Assembly (NCBI GenBank): GCA_004356555.1
Contig: SMWY01000082.1
Location: 1-20,397, forward strand
Reading direction: 5' to 3'
Length of the DNA stretch: 20,397 bases
DNA from: Candidatus Dadabacteria bacterium
Lineage (GTDB): Bacteria; Desulfobacterota_D; UBA1144; Nemesobacterales; UBA2774
How positions within the stretch are numbered: position 1 is the stretch's first letter; every line of letters starts with the position of its first letter. The notes beneath the pieces are model-generated. The model searched no databases and was not told where the DNA came from. It saw only the letters and a program-made list of their open reading frames with translations. This document shows positions 13,355-20,397 of the stretch, piece after piece. Both the position numbers and the translations under genes were made by a program.

Positions 13355-14533
13355 TTATCTAAGGAAACTTTCTAAATGATCCTTGATCTCAGAGTTGGCA
13401 AGTTTGCCAAGAGCAGCCTTTTCAATCTGCCTTATTCTCTCTCGTGTCAGGTTAAATCTCTTCCCAATTTCGTCCAAAGTATACGTACTATTTTGATCTA
13501 TTCCAAACCTTAATCTTAGTATTTCTTCTTCCCTAGGATTAAGTAGTGTAAGCGCCTCTCTTAACTTATCCGTTAAGTCTGATTTAGCTACCATTGAGTC
13601 AGGAATTACAGTCTCATTGTCAGCAATTGAATCAAGGAGCGTTGTTTTTTCCCCATCCAAAATAGGAGTATCTAAGCTAATGGCATCTTTAGTGGATCTC
13701 AATATACGTTTAACTACCTCAACTGATATTCCGGACTTACGTGATATTTCTTTAGGTGTAGGCTTGCGTCCAAAATCCTTAGCTAAAACCGCATTGACCT
13801 TATACACCCTGTTAGCCTGCTCTAGCAAATAGACAGGCACCTTGATTGTTCTCGTTTGGCCCTGTAGTGCTCTTAATATTGCTTGATGTATCCACCAAGA
13901 TGCGTAAGTCGAGAACTTAAAACCCTTTCTGTGATCAAATCTATCCACAGCACGCATAAGCCCCATATTGCCCTCTTGAATAAGATCTGATAATGGTAAC
14001 CCACGCCCCATGTACTTTCTGGAAATAGTGATAACCAATCTCAAATTCGCTTTAACAAATCTCTGCTTCATTCTTATCGCATTTTCAGTATAAACTTTTA
14101 CAAACGCATTAAGGCTCTTTATCCGTTTTTGTATTGTCACTCCATTGGCACCATTTCTACCATTTTTGTGACCGTTTGATATAGCTTTTAGATTTTTGGC
14201 GCCTAGCTTATGAACAACCACTATAAGCTCTCTAGCCATTGATTCACACTTCTTTATTTTAGCCGAAATCTCTACCTCTTCATGTGCTGTAAAAAGCGGC
14301 TCAATGGACATATCTTTAAAATAAACGTATAGCAACCGAAGTTGTTCATCGGGAGTTTCATCTCCCTTAGGTTTAGTCTTTACCTTTCTTGACTGGAAAT
14401 GATTCTCAGATTCATTATTCTGAACATAGTTTTCTTTAAATTTTAAAGAAGTCACATCTCCCGAATCTTCTGCAAATTCTCCAAATTCACTTACTGATAT
14501 AGAATCATCGAATTCCTTGTATTTAGTTTCCAT
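13355..14533 (-). CDS. RNA polymerase sigma factor, RpoD/RpoS (sigma70) family
   Basis: 392 residues. A variable, acidic N-terminus (1-62) precedes region 1.2 (about 66-98, LLYVYFKDMSIEPLFTAHEE), a non-conserved insert (100-155), region 2 (158-228, with NLRLVITISRKYMGRGLPLSDL then DLIQEGNMGLMRAV), region 3 (235-310) and region 4 (323-385, with the helix-turn-helix YTLDEIGKRFNLTRERIRQIE). Region 1.1 is not evident, and the length suggests a group 2 (RpoS-like) or a compact factor rather than the housekeeping RpoD. In region 2.4 the usual WWIRQAITRAI reads WWIHQAILRAL: Gln217 is kept, but the Thr that helps read the first -10 base is Leu220. Start: the ATG at 14533 lies inside a duplicated start region (see 14518-14549). 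Confidence 0.92.
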   Translation of the reverse strand: METKYKEFDDSISVSEFGEFAEDSGDVTSLKFKENYVQNNESENHFQSRKVKTKPKGDETPDEQLRLLYVYFKDMSIEPLFTAHEEVEISAKIKKCESMARELIVVVHKLGAKNLKAISNGHKNGRNGANGVTIQKRIKSLNAFVKVYTENAIRMKQRFVKANLRLVITISRKYMGRGLPLSDLIQEGNMGLMRAVDRFDHRKGFKFSTYASWWIHQAILRALQGQTRTIKVPVYLLEQANRVYKVNAVLAKDFGRKPTPKEISRKSGISVEVVKRILRSTKDAISLDTPILDGEKTTLLDSIADNETVIPDSMVAKSDLTDKLREALTLLNPREEEILRLRFGIDQNSTYTLDEIGKRFNLTRERIRQIEKAALGKLANSEIKDHLESFLR

Positions 14534-14549
14534 GGTATTTAGTCTCCAT
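14518..14549 (-). repeat. Tandem duplication of the sigma factor start site, with a short upstream ORF
   Basis: On the minus strand ATGGAGACTAAATACC (14549-14534) is followed directly by ATGGAAACTAAATACA (14533-14518), 14 of 16 identical. The second ATG starts the sigma factor. The first ATG lies closer to the AAAGGAAAAGG purine run and, being 16 bases upstream, is out of frame: it opens an 8-codon ORF (METKYHGN, stop at 14525-14523) that overlaps the sigma start. The duplicate also puts GGAG 10 bases before the second ATG, which may serve as its ribosome site. Confidence 0.6.
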
Positions 14550-14847
14550 GTCCTTTTCCTTTTTAATTATCTTGAATTATTAGCAAGAATTATAGACTAG
14601 ATAGAACACAATTATATATAGCCGTTCTTATATACATAAAAAGCTGATTTTAGGAACCTTTGGGGGAGGGAAATTACAAAACCTCCAAAATATATAACTA
14701 AAAAGACTATTTATATAATTCTCCAGTACCTAATTATGCACCATCAATCTACAGACCCGCAAACAATAAACTTGATATTAGCAGGTCAAAAAATGTTCCA
14801 ACTCCCGGTTACCGCCAATTCTATCAAATTCTTTATATTAATTCAAC
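14550..14847. other. Intergenic region between sodA and the sigma factor gene
   Basis: Both flanking genes are on the minus strand, so this should hold the sodA transcript end and the sigma promoter. GGAGG (14665-14669) and CCTCC (14682-14686), extended by weaker pairs, form an imperfect hairpin without a T-run. A plus-strand frame at 14736-14942 runs into sodA and is not believed to be a gene. Confidence 0.4.
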
Positions 14848-15459
14848 CTATTTTGATGTGGCGTAATTTGCTGCCACTTGTTCCCAGTTTACAACGTTCC
14901 ACCAGGCTGCAATATAATCTGGCCTTTTGTTCTGATAATTGAGATAATAAGCATGCTCCCAAACATCTAGACCTAGTATAGGGTTAAGGCCATCGGAGAT
15001 CGGATTATCCTGATTCGGAGTAGAAGTTACAACCAAGTTGCCTCCCCCGTCTACACAAAGCCACGCCCAACCGCTCCCAAATCTAGTAGTAGCAGCTTTT
15101 GCAAACTGCTCCTTAAAGCCATCAAGACTTCCAAAGGATGAGTTAATTGCATCTGATAGATCGCCCTGGGGCTCGCCTCCTCCGTTTGGGCTCATACAAA
15201 GCCAGAACATACTGTGATTTGCATGGCCTCCGCCACTATTTCTAACTGCAGTTCTAATGTCCTCAGGGATTGCGCTTAAATCCTGTATTAATTCTTCAAC
15301 GCTTTTGCTCTCTAGTTCAGGGTGACTGCTTAACGCTGCGTTTAAGTTATTTACATAGGTCTGATGATGCTTGCTATGGTGAATTTCCATAGTACGAGCA
15401 TCAATATGGGGCTCTAAAGCATTGTATTCATATGGAAGTGCAGGTAGTTCATGGGCCAT
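14848..15459 (-). CDS. sodA: Superoxide dismutase, Mn/Fe family (probably Mn)
   Basis: 203 residues, the normal length for the family. It converts superoxide to O2 and H2O2. The metal ligands are all visible: His27 (MEIHHSKHH), His82 (GGGHANHSMFW), Asp165 and His169 (LDVWEHAYYLNY). The C-terminal domain's Gln150 (STPNQDNP) and the Gly-rich GGGHANH follow the Mn-type pattern (in Fe-type enzymes the active-site Gln sits near the second His), so Mn or cambialistic use is likely. There is no signal peptide, so it is cytosolic. A strong AGGGAGG site lies 7 bases before the ATG. It is divergent from the suf operon, fitting shared oxidative-stress and Fe-S biology. Confidence 0.95.
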   Translation of the reverse strand: MAHELPALPYEYNALEPHIDARTMEIHHSKHHQTYVNNLNAALSSHPELESKSVEELIQDLSAIPEDIRTAVRNSGGGHANHSMFWLCMSPNGGGEPQGDLSDAINSSFGSLDGFKEQFAKAATTRFGSGWAWLCVDGGGNLVVTSTPNQDNPISDGLNPILGLDVWEHAYYLNYQNKRPDYIAAWWNVVNWEQVAANYATSK

Positions 15460-15871
15460 GTTAAATCCTCCCTACGGCAACTAGATTTATGATTAGAAAA
15501 TCAATATTTTAGGCATGTTGATACATAATTTAGGATACAAAATTATATTTGATCAGGGTCTCCTAAACCACATTATTGTACCCTTAAAACAGGGCCCTGT
15601 CAAAGTTCATGAAGAACCTAGGAGGACATTGAACAGGGCTACTCCAGAAATTTTAAAATATCTAGAGAACCATAATAACATATATTTGATTCGCATTTCA
15701 AGTACTTAACTATTATATCAATAAATCACAAGGACCTGCCAACATTGTGTTTTTAATTCCATTCCTATAAATTCTAGACTCAGTGACTATTCAGGAATCT
15801 AAAGATAACTGTATTTGAATTGCCGAAAGCAAGCTAATAATTTCAGACCTAATTGACAAATTATATTTATC
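15460..15871. other. Intergenic region between sodA and the suf regulator
   Basis: It holds the sodA promoter (not pinpointed) on the minus strand. ACAGGGCCCTGT (15589-15600) is a perfect 12-bp palindrome. An open frame at 15515-15709 (64 codons) has no recognised homology and no good ribosome site for its ATG. An AGGAGG near 15620 precedes only a TTG and 26 codons. I do not call a gene here. Confidence 0.4.
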
Positions 15872-15886
15872 TGGTAATTTTTACCA
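15872..15886. promoter_or_regulatory. Small palindrome upstream of the suf promoter
   Basis: TGGTAA (15872-15877) and TTACCA (15881-15886) are perfect 6-bp arms with a 3-base centre. They lie just upstream of the proposed promoter and downstream of a TTGACA at 15853-15858. It is a candidate operator. It does not match the known type 1 or type 2 IscR motifs. Confidence 0.35.
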
Positions 15887-15902
15887 TATAGTAACATATG
15901 CA

Positions 15903-15931
15903 TTGTGGAGCCATGAAGTCCATATTATAAT
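15903..15931 (+). promoter_or_regulatory. Probable promoter of the suf operon
   Basis: TTGTGG (15903-15908, 3 of 6 to the -35 consensus), a 17-base spacer and a perfect TATAAT (15926-15931). The predicted start is near 15938, giving a leader of about 50 bases that consists largely of the tandem repeat at 15941-15974. Confidence 0.5.
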
Positions 15932-15940
15932 TTAGCTATA

Positions 15941-15974
15941 CAAGTTTCAATAAAGCTCAAGTTTTAATAAAGCT
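15941..15974 (+). repeat. 17-nt tandem repeat in front of the Rrf2 regulator gene
   Basis: CAAGTTTCAATAAAGCT (15941-15957) is followed without a gap by CAAGTTTTAATAAAGCT (15958-15974), with one mismatch. It starts just after the predicted transcript start and ends 13 bases before the ATG, next to the TTAGGAA ribosome site. It may be an operator for autoregulation, or a simple duplication. Confidence 0.6.
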
Positions 15975-15987
15975 TAGGAATCTGATA

Positions 15988-16416
15988 ATGCAAGTATCCA
16001 AAACCTTAGATTATGCTGTGAGATCATTAACATATATGGGAAATCAGCCTGTTGGAAAACACAATATGAAAGAAATTTCCCAAGAGCAGCATATACCGCT
16101 AAATTATCTCGCTAAAATTATGCGCCGCCTTGTTAAAAATGGGTTAGTTAGATCAACCCTGGGACCTGACGGAGGCTATACGTTAAGAAAATTGCCTAAT
16201 GAAATAAATTTACGAGATGTGTATGAAGCTATAGAAGGCGAGATAAGAATGGTTGACTGTATGGACAAAGATACACTCTGTGTATTATACGAAACATGCC
16301 CTCAGCTGCCCGTGTGGGATAGAATACAACTCTCCATAATCAAAATCCTGGAGGACACAACACTTGAGGACATGCTTAAAGAAAGAAAAACCGTTACTTT
16401 GAACCGGGTGAATTAA
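15988..16416 (+). CDS. iscR: Rrf2-family regulator with three cluster-binding cysteines (IscR-like)
   Basis: 142 residues. A winged helix-turn-helix (1-70: SKTLDYAVRSLTYMG, ISQEQHIPLNYLAKIMRRLV, GPDGGYTLRK) is followed by a dimerisation helix. Cys91, Cys98 and Cys104 fall almost exactly where E. coli IscR has the three cysteines (92, 98, 104) that bind its [2Fe-2S] cluster, so it very probably senses Fe-S status. It is the first gene of the operon, 11 bases before sufB, so it likely controls the suf genes and itself. The symbol reflects the family; the regulator may be the functional counterpart under another name. Confidence 0.88.
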   Translation: MQVSKTLDYAVRSLTYMGNQPVGKHNMKEISQEQHIPLNYLAKIMRRLVKNGLVRSTLGPDGGYTLRKLPNEINLRDVYEAIEGEIRMVDCMDKDTLCVLYETCPQLPVWDRIQLSIIKILEDTTLEDMLKERKTVTLNRVN

Positions 16417-16427
16417 GGAGGCTTTTA

Positions 16428-17864
16428 ATGAGTGTTGATTTAGAGAAATTAGCAGAACAGGAATACAAATACGGTTTCGTGACCGATATAGAGCAGGAAA
16501 TTGCTCCAGCAGGACTTAACGAAGATGTAATACGAATGATATCGGCCAAAAAGAACGAACCCGAATGGCTCCTTGAGTGGAGACTGAAAGCCTATAAAAA
16601 TTGGCTTACAATGAAAGAGCCTAAATGGCCTAATGTACATTATTCTCCTATCGATTACCAAGCTATAAGCTATTATGCAGCCCCTAAGAAAAAGCAGACT
16701 CTTGAAAGCTTAGATGACCTGGATCCTGAGATAAAAGAGACATATGACAAGCTTGGAATACCACTTGATGAGCAGAAAATGCTTGCTGGCGTTGCAGTAG
16801 ACGCGGTATTTGACAGTGTTTCAGTTATTACGACATTTAAAGAAAAACTGGCTGAGGATGGCGTAATATTTTGCTCAATATCAGATGCGGTTCAGGAACA
16901 CCCGGAACTTGTAAAAGAATATCTAGGGTCTGTAGTCCCTTATAACGACAACTTTTTCGCAGCCTTAAACACTGCTGTTTTTACTGATGGATCGTTTGTT
17001 TATATCCCAAAAGGTGTCCGCTGCCCTATGGAGCTCTCTACTTATTTCCGTATTAACGCCGAAAATACCGGACAGTTCGAAAGGACTCTAATTATTGCCG
17101 AAGAGGGGAGCTATGTTAGCTATCTCGAAGGCTGCACAGCCCCTGCGCGTGATGAGAACCAACTGCATGCTGCAGTAGTAGAGCTTATAGCCCATAAGGA
17201 TGCTACTATCAAATATTCTACTATTCAGAACTGGTATCCCGGCGACAGTGAAGGTAAGGGAGGAATATATAATTTTGTAACAAAACGCGGCAGGTGCTTA
17301 GGACAGAGTTCGCATATTTCATGGACACAGGTCGAAACGGGATCCGCCATCACATGGAAATATCCAAGCTGTATCCTCGAAGGGGATAATTCAGTTGGCG
17401 AATTTTACTCCGTAGCGCTTACAAATAGATATCAGCAGGCAGACACCGGAACCAAGATGATTCACATTGGGAAAAACACATCGAGCACCATAATAACCAA
17501 AGGAATATCGGCAGGGCACGGACAAAACACATATAGAGGATTAGTTCAGATAGGTAAAGACGCAACGGGCGCACGAAACTATAGTCAGTGTGACTCTATG
17601 CTAATTGGGGATAAGTGTGGAGCGCATACCTTCCCTTATATCGAAGTAAAAAATTCAACCGCTCAAATGGAACATGAAGCATCAACTTCTAAGATCGGTG
17701 AAGATCAGATTTTTTATTGCCAACAGCGCGGTCTCTCTGCGGAAGACGCTGTATCTCTCATCGTAAACGGTTTTTGCAAGGACGTATTTAAAGAACTTCC
17801 GTTTGAGTTTGCGGTAGAGGCTGAAAAGCTCCTGAGCATCAGTCTTGAGGGTAGTGTTGGATAG
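16428..17864 (+). CDS. sufB: Fe-S cluster assembly scaffold SufB
   Basis: 478 residues, full length. SufB is the cytosolic scaffold that, in the SufBC2D complex, receives persulfide sulfur and builds the cluster. The conserved residues are present: Cys236 (LEGCTAPA) and Cys397 (GDKCGAHT, matching E. coli Cys405), with HEAST at 416-420 and SQCDS near 386-390. The right-handed beta-helix core is evident from repeated short strands between about 180 and 420. AAGGAGG precedes the ATG by 7 bases. It is second in the operon, with sufC 51 bases downstream. Confidence 0.97.
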   Translation: MSVDLEKLAEQEYKYGFVTDIEQEIAPAGLNEDVIRMISAKKNEPEWLLEWRLKAYKNWLTMKEPKWPNVHYSPIDYQAISYYAAPKKKQTLESLDDLDPEIKETYDKLGIPLDEQKMLAGVAVDAVFDSVSVITTFKEKLAEDGVIFCSISDAVQEHPELVKEYLGSVVPYNDNFFAALNTAVFTDGSFVYIPKGVRCPMELSTYFRINAENTGQFERTLIIAEEGSYVSYLEGCTAPARDENQLHAAVVELIAHKDATIKYSTIQNWYPGDSEGKGGIYNFVTKRGRCLGQSSHISWTQVETGSAITWKYPSCILEGDNSVGEFYSVALTNRYQQADTGTKMIHIGKNTSSTIITKGISAGHGQNTYRGLVQIGKDATGARNYSQCDSMLIGDKCGAHTFPYIEVKNSTAQMEHEASTSKIGEDQIFYCQQRGLSAEDAVSLIVNGFCKDVFKELPFEFAVEAEKLLSISLEGSVG

Positions 17865-17915
17865 CACTCTTACTCTTTAAATCAAAAATAGATAAGTTTA
17901 ATAAGGAGAAATAAC

Positions 17916-18677
17916 ATGTTGGAAATAAAGAATCTACATGTGAGTGTAGAGGATCAGGAAATCTTGAAGGGACTTAACCTTACGGTGAACGCTGGGGAAG
18001 TCCATTCCATAATGGGACCAAACGGTTCAGGCAAAAGCACTTTAGCCCTAGTTCTTGCGGGGCGCGAATCTTATAAAGTAACCAAAGGTGAAATAATCTT
18101 TGAGGGTAAAGATCTTCTTGAGTTATCCCCTGAGGACCGCGCTCGTGAGGGAATATTCCTGGCATTTCAATACCCGGTCGAAATCCCTGGGGTGGCTAAT
18201 ACGTATTTGCTGAGAGAAGCCCTCAATTCCATCCGTAAATACCGCGGTGAAGAACCCCTTAAACATGTAGAATTCGGAAGACTCGCAAAAGAAAAAATGA
18301 AAGTTATGGGCATTAGTGACAACTTACTAAAGCGTGCTGTGAACGAAGGCTTTTCAGGCGGCGAGAAAAAAAGAAACGAAATATTTCAGATGCAGATATT
18401 ACAGCCCAAACTCGCTATCATGGATGAAACCGACTCAGGACTCGATATAGATGCTCTTAAAATCGTAGCGAACGGAGTCAACGCTCTCAGGAGTCCGGAG
18501 CGCGCATTTATTGTAATTACTCACTATCAGCGGATTCTTGATTATATTGTTCCAGACTTTGTTCATGTTTTGGTTGATGGAAAGATTGTTAAATCGGGCG
18601 GAAAAGAACTTGCGCTTGAGCTTGAAGATAAAGGCTACGGATGGCTCGAAGAAGAAAAAATAGCGGCTAACAATTAG
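17916..18677 (+). CDS. sufC: Fe-S cluster assembly ATPase SufC
   Basis: 253 residues. A soluble ABC-type ATPase that binds SufB and SufD and powers conformational change during cluster building. Walker A is GPNGSGKST (34-42), the Q-loop Gln is near 85, the signature is FSGGEKKRNE (146-155), Walker B is LAIMDETDSGLD (167-178, catalytic Glu171 region) and the switch His is His203. There are no membrane segments, which separates it from transport ABC proteins. Its start has an AAGGAG site 7 bases upstream. It ends 12 bases before sufD. Confidence 0.97.
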   Translation: MLEIKNLHVSVEDQEILKGLNLTVNAGEVHSIMGPNGSGKSTLALVLAGRESYKVTKGEIIFEGKDLLELSPEDRAREGIFLAFQYPVEIPGVANTYLLREALNSIRKYRGEEPLKHVEFGRLAKEKMKVMGISDNLLKRAVNEGFSGGEKKRNEIFQMQILQPKLAIMDETDSGLDIDALKIVANGVNALRSPERAFIVITHYQRILDYIVPDFVHVLVDGKIVKSGGKELALELEDKGYGWLEEEKIAANN

Positions 18678-18689
18678 GGAGAGCATAAA

Positions 18690-20033
18690 ATGAGTATTAC
18701 ATTATCAGAAAAAGACAACGGATATATGGAAGGCTTTTCAAGGTTTGAGAAAACCGCTCCTGGCAGTAATCTCGGTTGGCTAAAGTCTATCCGTGAGCAT
18801 GCCATTACTAAGTTCTCAGAACTGGGATTCCCTACGCCACGGGATGAGGACTGGCGGTTTACAAACGTGGCACCCATCGCAAGAAGCTCTTTTCATATTC
18901 CTCTAAATGGGATCGATCAAGTCTCAGCTGCAGATTTGACACCTTTTCAGTTCGAAGGGCAGCAAATTAGCGAGCTTGTTTTTATTAACGGCCATTATTC
19001 AGCTGAGCTATCTACACATTGTACGCTGCCAGAGGGAGTGATTGTACTTAACCTGGCAGAAGCTATAAACTCGCAGGAAGACATATTAAAAGAAAACTTA
19101 GCAAAATATGCCGATTTTGAAAACGAGGCATTCACTGCCCTAAACACCGCATTTATGGAAGACGGCGGATTCATTTACATTCCGAAAGGAACAGTGGTAG
19201 AGGAACCGATTCATCTCCTGTACATTTCAACTGCCGGAGACAAACCGTCTATAACAAACCCCAGGAATCTAATTATCGTTGAAGATAACTGTGAGGCCAA
19301 TATTATCGAACAATATGTGTCTTTGGATGAGAACATTTATCTTTCAAATGTGGTAACTGAAATGGTTGTTGGTGAGAATAGTTCTGTAGGACATTATCTA
19401 ATCGAGCTAGAGAGCAAAAAGGCTTTTAATATCTCAACTCTAAGGGTACAGCAAGCCAGAAGCAGCAATATGAGGTCTTATTCTGTATTACTAGGAGGAT
19501 CGTTGGTCAGAAATAATATTCATCCGGTATTGGCAGGTGAGGGTTGCAACTCTTTAATTAACGGTCTATACATGTCCACCCACCGCCAGCACATGGACAA
19601 TTATATGAAAATCGAACATGTGAGCCCGCACTGCGACAGCCGACAGCTCTATAACGGGGTACTTGACGGCAGATCAAGAGGAGTATTTCACGGACGCATA
19701 ATAGTCCATAAAGACGCGCAGAAAACTGACGCCAAACAGACCAATAGAAACCTGCTTCTTTCTGACTATGCTCAGGTTGACACAAAACCACAGCTTGAGA
19801 TATATGCTGACGACGTTAAGTGTACCCACGGAGCTACAATCGGACAGATAGACGAAAACGCTCTTTTCTACTTACGCTCAAGAGGAATTTCAAAGGAAGC
19901 TTCAAGAGACATCATTTTAAATGCCTTTACAAATGAGACGCTTGAGAGCATGACCGTTGACTCTGTAAAAAAATATTGCACCAACCTCGTGGCAGATTGG
20001 TTTAGACAAAGAGAGCAGACTCTGAAGAGTTAA
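18690..20033 (+). CDS. sufD: Fe-S cluster assembly protein SufD
   Basis: 447 residues. SufD is the SufB paralogue in SufBC2D, involved in iron acquisition and cluster assembly at the SufB-SufD interface. Its beta-helix core ends in DDVKCTHGATIG, where Cys378 and His380 match the E. coli residues Cys358/His360 that are important for activity. The N-terminal helical part (1-60) contains the family pattern GFPTPRDEDWRFTNV. A GGGAG site lies 10 bases before the ATG. The C-terminal helix region is complete. The cysteine desulfurase (SufS) and SufE/SufU partners are not in the window; they may lie downstream. Confidence 0.96.
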   Translation: MSITLSEKDNGYMEGFSRFEKTAPGSNLGWLKSIREHAITKFSELGFPTPRDEDWRFTNVAPIARSSFHIPLNGIDQVSAADLTPFQFEGQQISELVFINGHYSAELSTHCTLPEGVIVLNLAEAINSQEDILKENLAKYADFENEAFTALNTAFMEDGGFIYIPKGTVVEEPIHLLYISTAGDKPSITNPRNLIIVEDNCEANIIEQYVSLDENIYLSNVVTEMVVGENSSVGHYLIELESKKAFNISTLRVQQARSSNMRSYSVLLGGSLVRNNIHPVLAGEGCNSLINGLYMSTHRQHMDNYMKIEHVSPHCDSRQLYNGVLDGRSRGVFHGRIIVHKDAQKTDAKQTNRNLLLSDYAQVDTKPQLEIYADDVKCTHGATIGQIDENALFYLRSRGISKEASRDIILNAFTNETLESMTVDSVKKYCTNLVADWFRQREQTLKS

Positions 20034-20075
20034 CCTTGGATTCTTTATTCCAGCAAACAAATAGGAGACGGAGAC

Positions 20076-20390
20076 ATGGCCGAATTTGAAAAAGTGGCAA
20101 ATGTATCCGATATAAAGCCCGGAGAGATAAAATCATTCGTAGTAGGAAACGAAATGGTCGCTATATGCAACTCAGACGGCACCTTCTATGCATTCATTGA
20201 TGAGTGCTCTCATCAGGCCCTTCCTCTATCCGACGGTCTCCTTGAGGGAAAGACACTTACATGCACATATCACGGAGCCCAATTTAACGTAGAAACCGGA
20301 AAAGCCCTCTGTCTACCCGCCGTGGATGGAGTAGAAACTTTTGAGGTGAAAGTAGAAGACGACGATATTTACGTACTGATCGAGGACTAA
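20076..20390 (+). CDS. Rieske-type [2Fe-2S] ferredoxin
   Basis: 104 residues, a single Rieske domain. The cluster ligands are Cys44 and His46 (CSH) and Cys63 and His66 (CTYH), 16 residues apart, typical of dioxygenase-type (BphF/NirD-like) ferredoxins. It is soluble with no signal or anchor. It lies 42 bases after sufD with a GGAG site 7 bases before the ATG and looks like the fifth gene of the suf operon. In that setting it may give electrons during cluster assembly or be an early client; both are inferences. The stop is 7 bases from the window end, so the operon may continue. Confidence 0.93.
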   Translation: MAEFEKVANVSDIKPGEIKSFVVGNEMVAICNSDGTFYAFIDECSHQALPLSDGLLEGKTLTCTYHGAQFNVETGKALCLPAVDGVETFEVKVEDDDIYVLIED

Positions 20391-20397
20391 ATCCTCA

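Noticed and set aside
14736..14942. 68-codon plus-strand frame at the sodA 3' end
   Set aside because: Half of it is antisense to sodA and the rest is low-complexity; no ribosome site.
15515..15709. 64-codon open frame between sodA and the suf regulator
   Set aside because: No homology recognised, no ribosome site at its ATG, and it overlaps where the sodA promoter should be. A small unknown gene cannot be fully excluded.
1..20397. CRISPR arrays, tRNA or rRNA genes
   Set aside because: No regularly spaced repeats with spacers, no cloverleaf-like sequence and no rRNA motifs were seen on reading both strands; a covariance-model scan was not possible.

Overview
The window looks like a chromosomal segment of an AT-rich, Gram-negative, aerobic or microaerobic bacterium. 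Signs are periplasmic signal peptides, a lipobox, c-type haem proteins, a Mn/Fe superoxide dismutase and a B12-dependent ribonucleotide reductase. The gene set (class II RNR with TSCPD tail, DUF3568 lipoprotein, Rrf2-SufBCD-Rieske operon) would fit an uncultured Desulfobacterota- or Dadabacteria-like lineage. That placement is inference; the sequence does not name the organism.

Left third (1-5900) is accessory DNA. It opens with a broken tyrosine-recombinase gene and a remnant of an IS3-family insertion sequence (transposase C-terminus plus terminal end). A GC-rich alpha/beta-hydrolase/adenylate-cyclase fusion gene follows, then a second copy of the same IS end, which cuts into the 3' end of the next operon. 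That operon (minus strand, 5548 to 2151) is the key find: a periplasmic SBP56-type methanethiol oxidase (mtoX), a SCO-family copper/redox protein and a MauG-like di-haem peroxidase. This is the same set described for bacterial Cu-dependent methanethiol oxidases. It would let the cell oxidise methanethiol in the periplasm, with SCO and MauG proposed as maturation factors. Its promoter carries an operator-like inverted repeat, and another IS3 transposase remnant lies just upstream.

Middle (5900-10200): an acidic amino-acid/cation symporter translationally coupled to a C-terminally truncated ATP-pyrophosphatase; a divergent secreted DUF3108-like protein; a DUF3568 lipoprotein with a terminator; and a scar where two convergent genes (SnoaL/NTF2-like and DUF924) have both lost their C-termini and now meet head to head.

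Right half (10200-20397) is core genome. nrdJ is driven by a promoter whose -35/-10 spacer is a near-perfect NrdR box, and its coding sequence contains a 54-nt palindromic, REP-like insertion. Then come a strong terminator, a small glycine-rich membrane protein, an RpoD/RpoS-type sigma factor with a duplicated start site, and sodA. The last block is an iron-sulfur assembly operon: a three-cysteine Rrf2 regulator (IscR-like), sufB, sufC, sufD and a Rieske ferredoxin. A 17-nt tandem repeat sits in front of the regulator. No tRNA, rRNA or CRISPR array was recognised.
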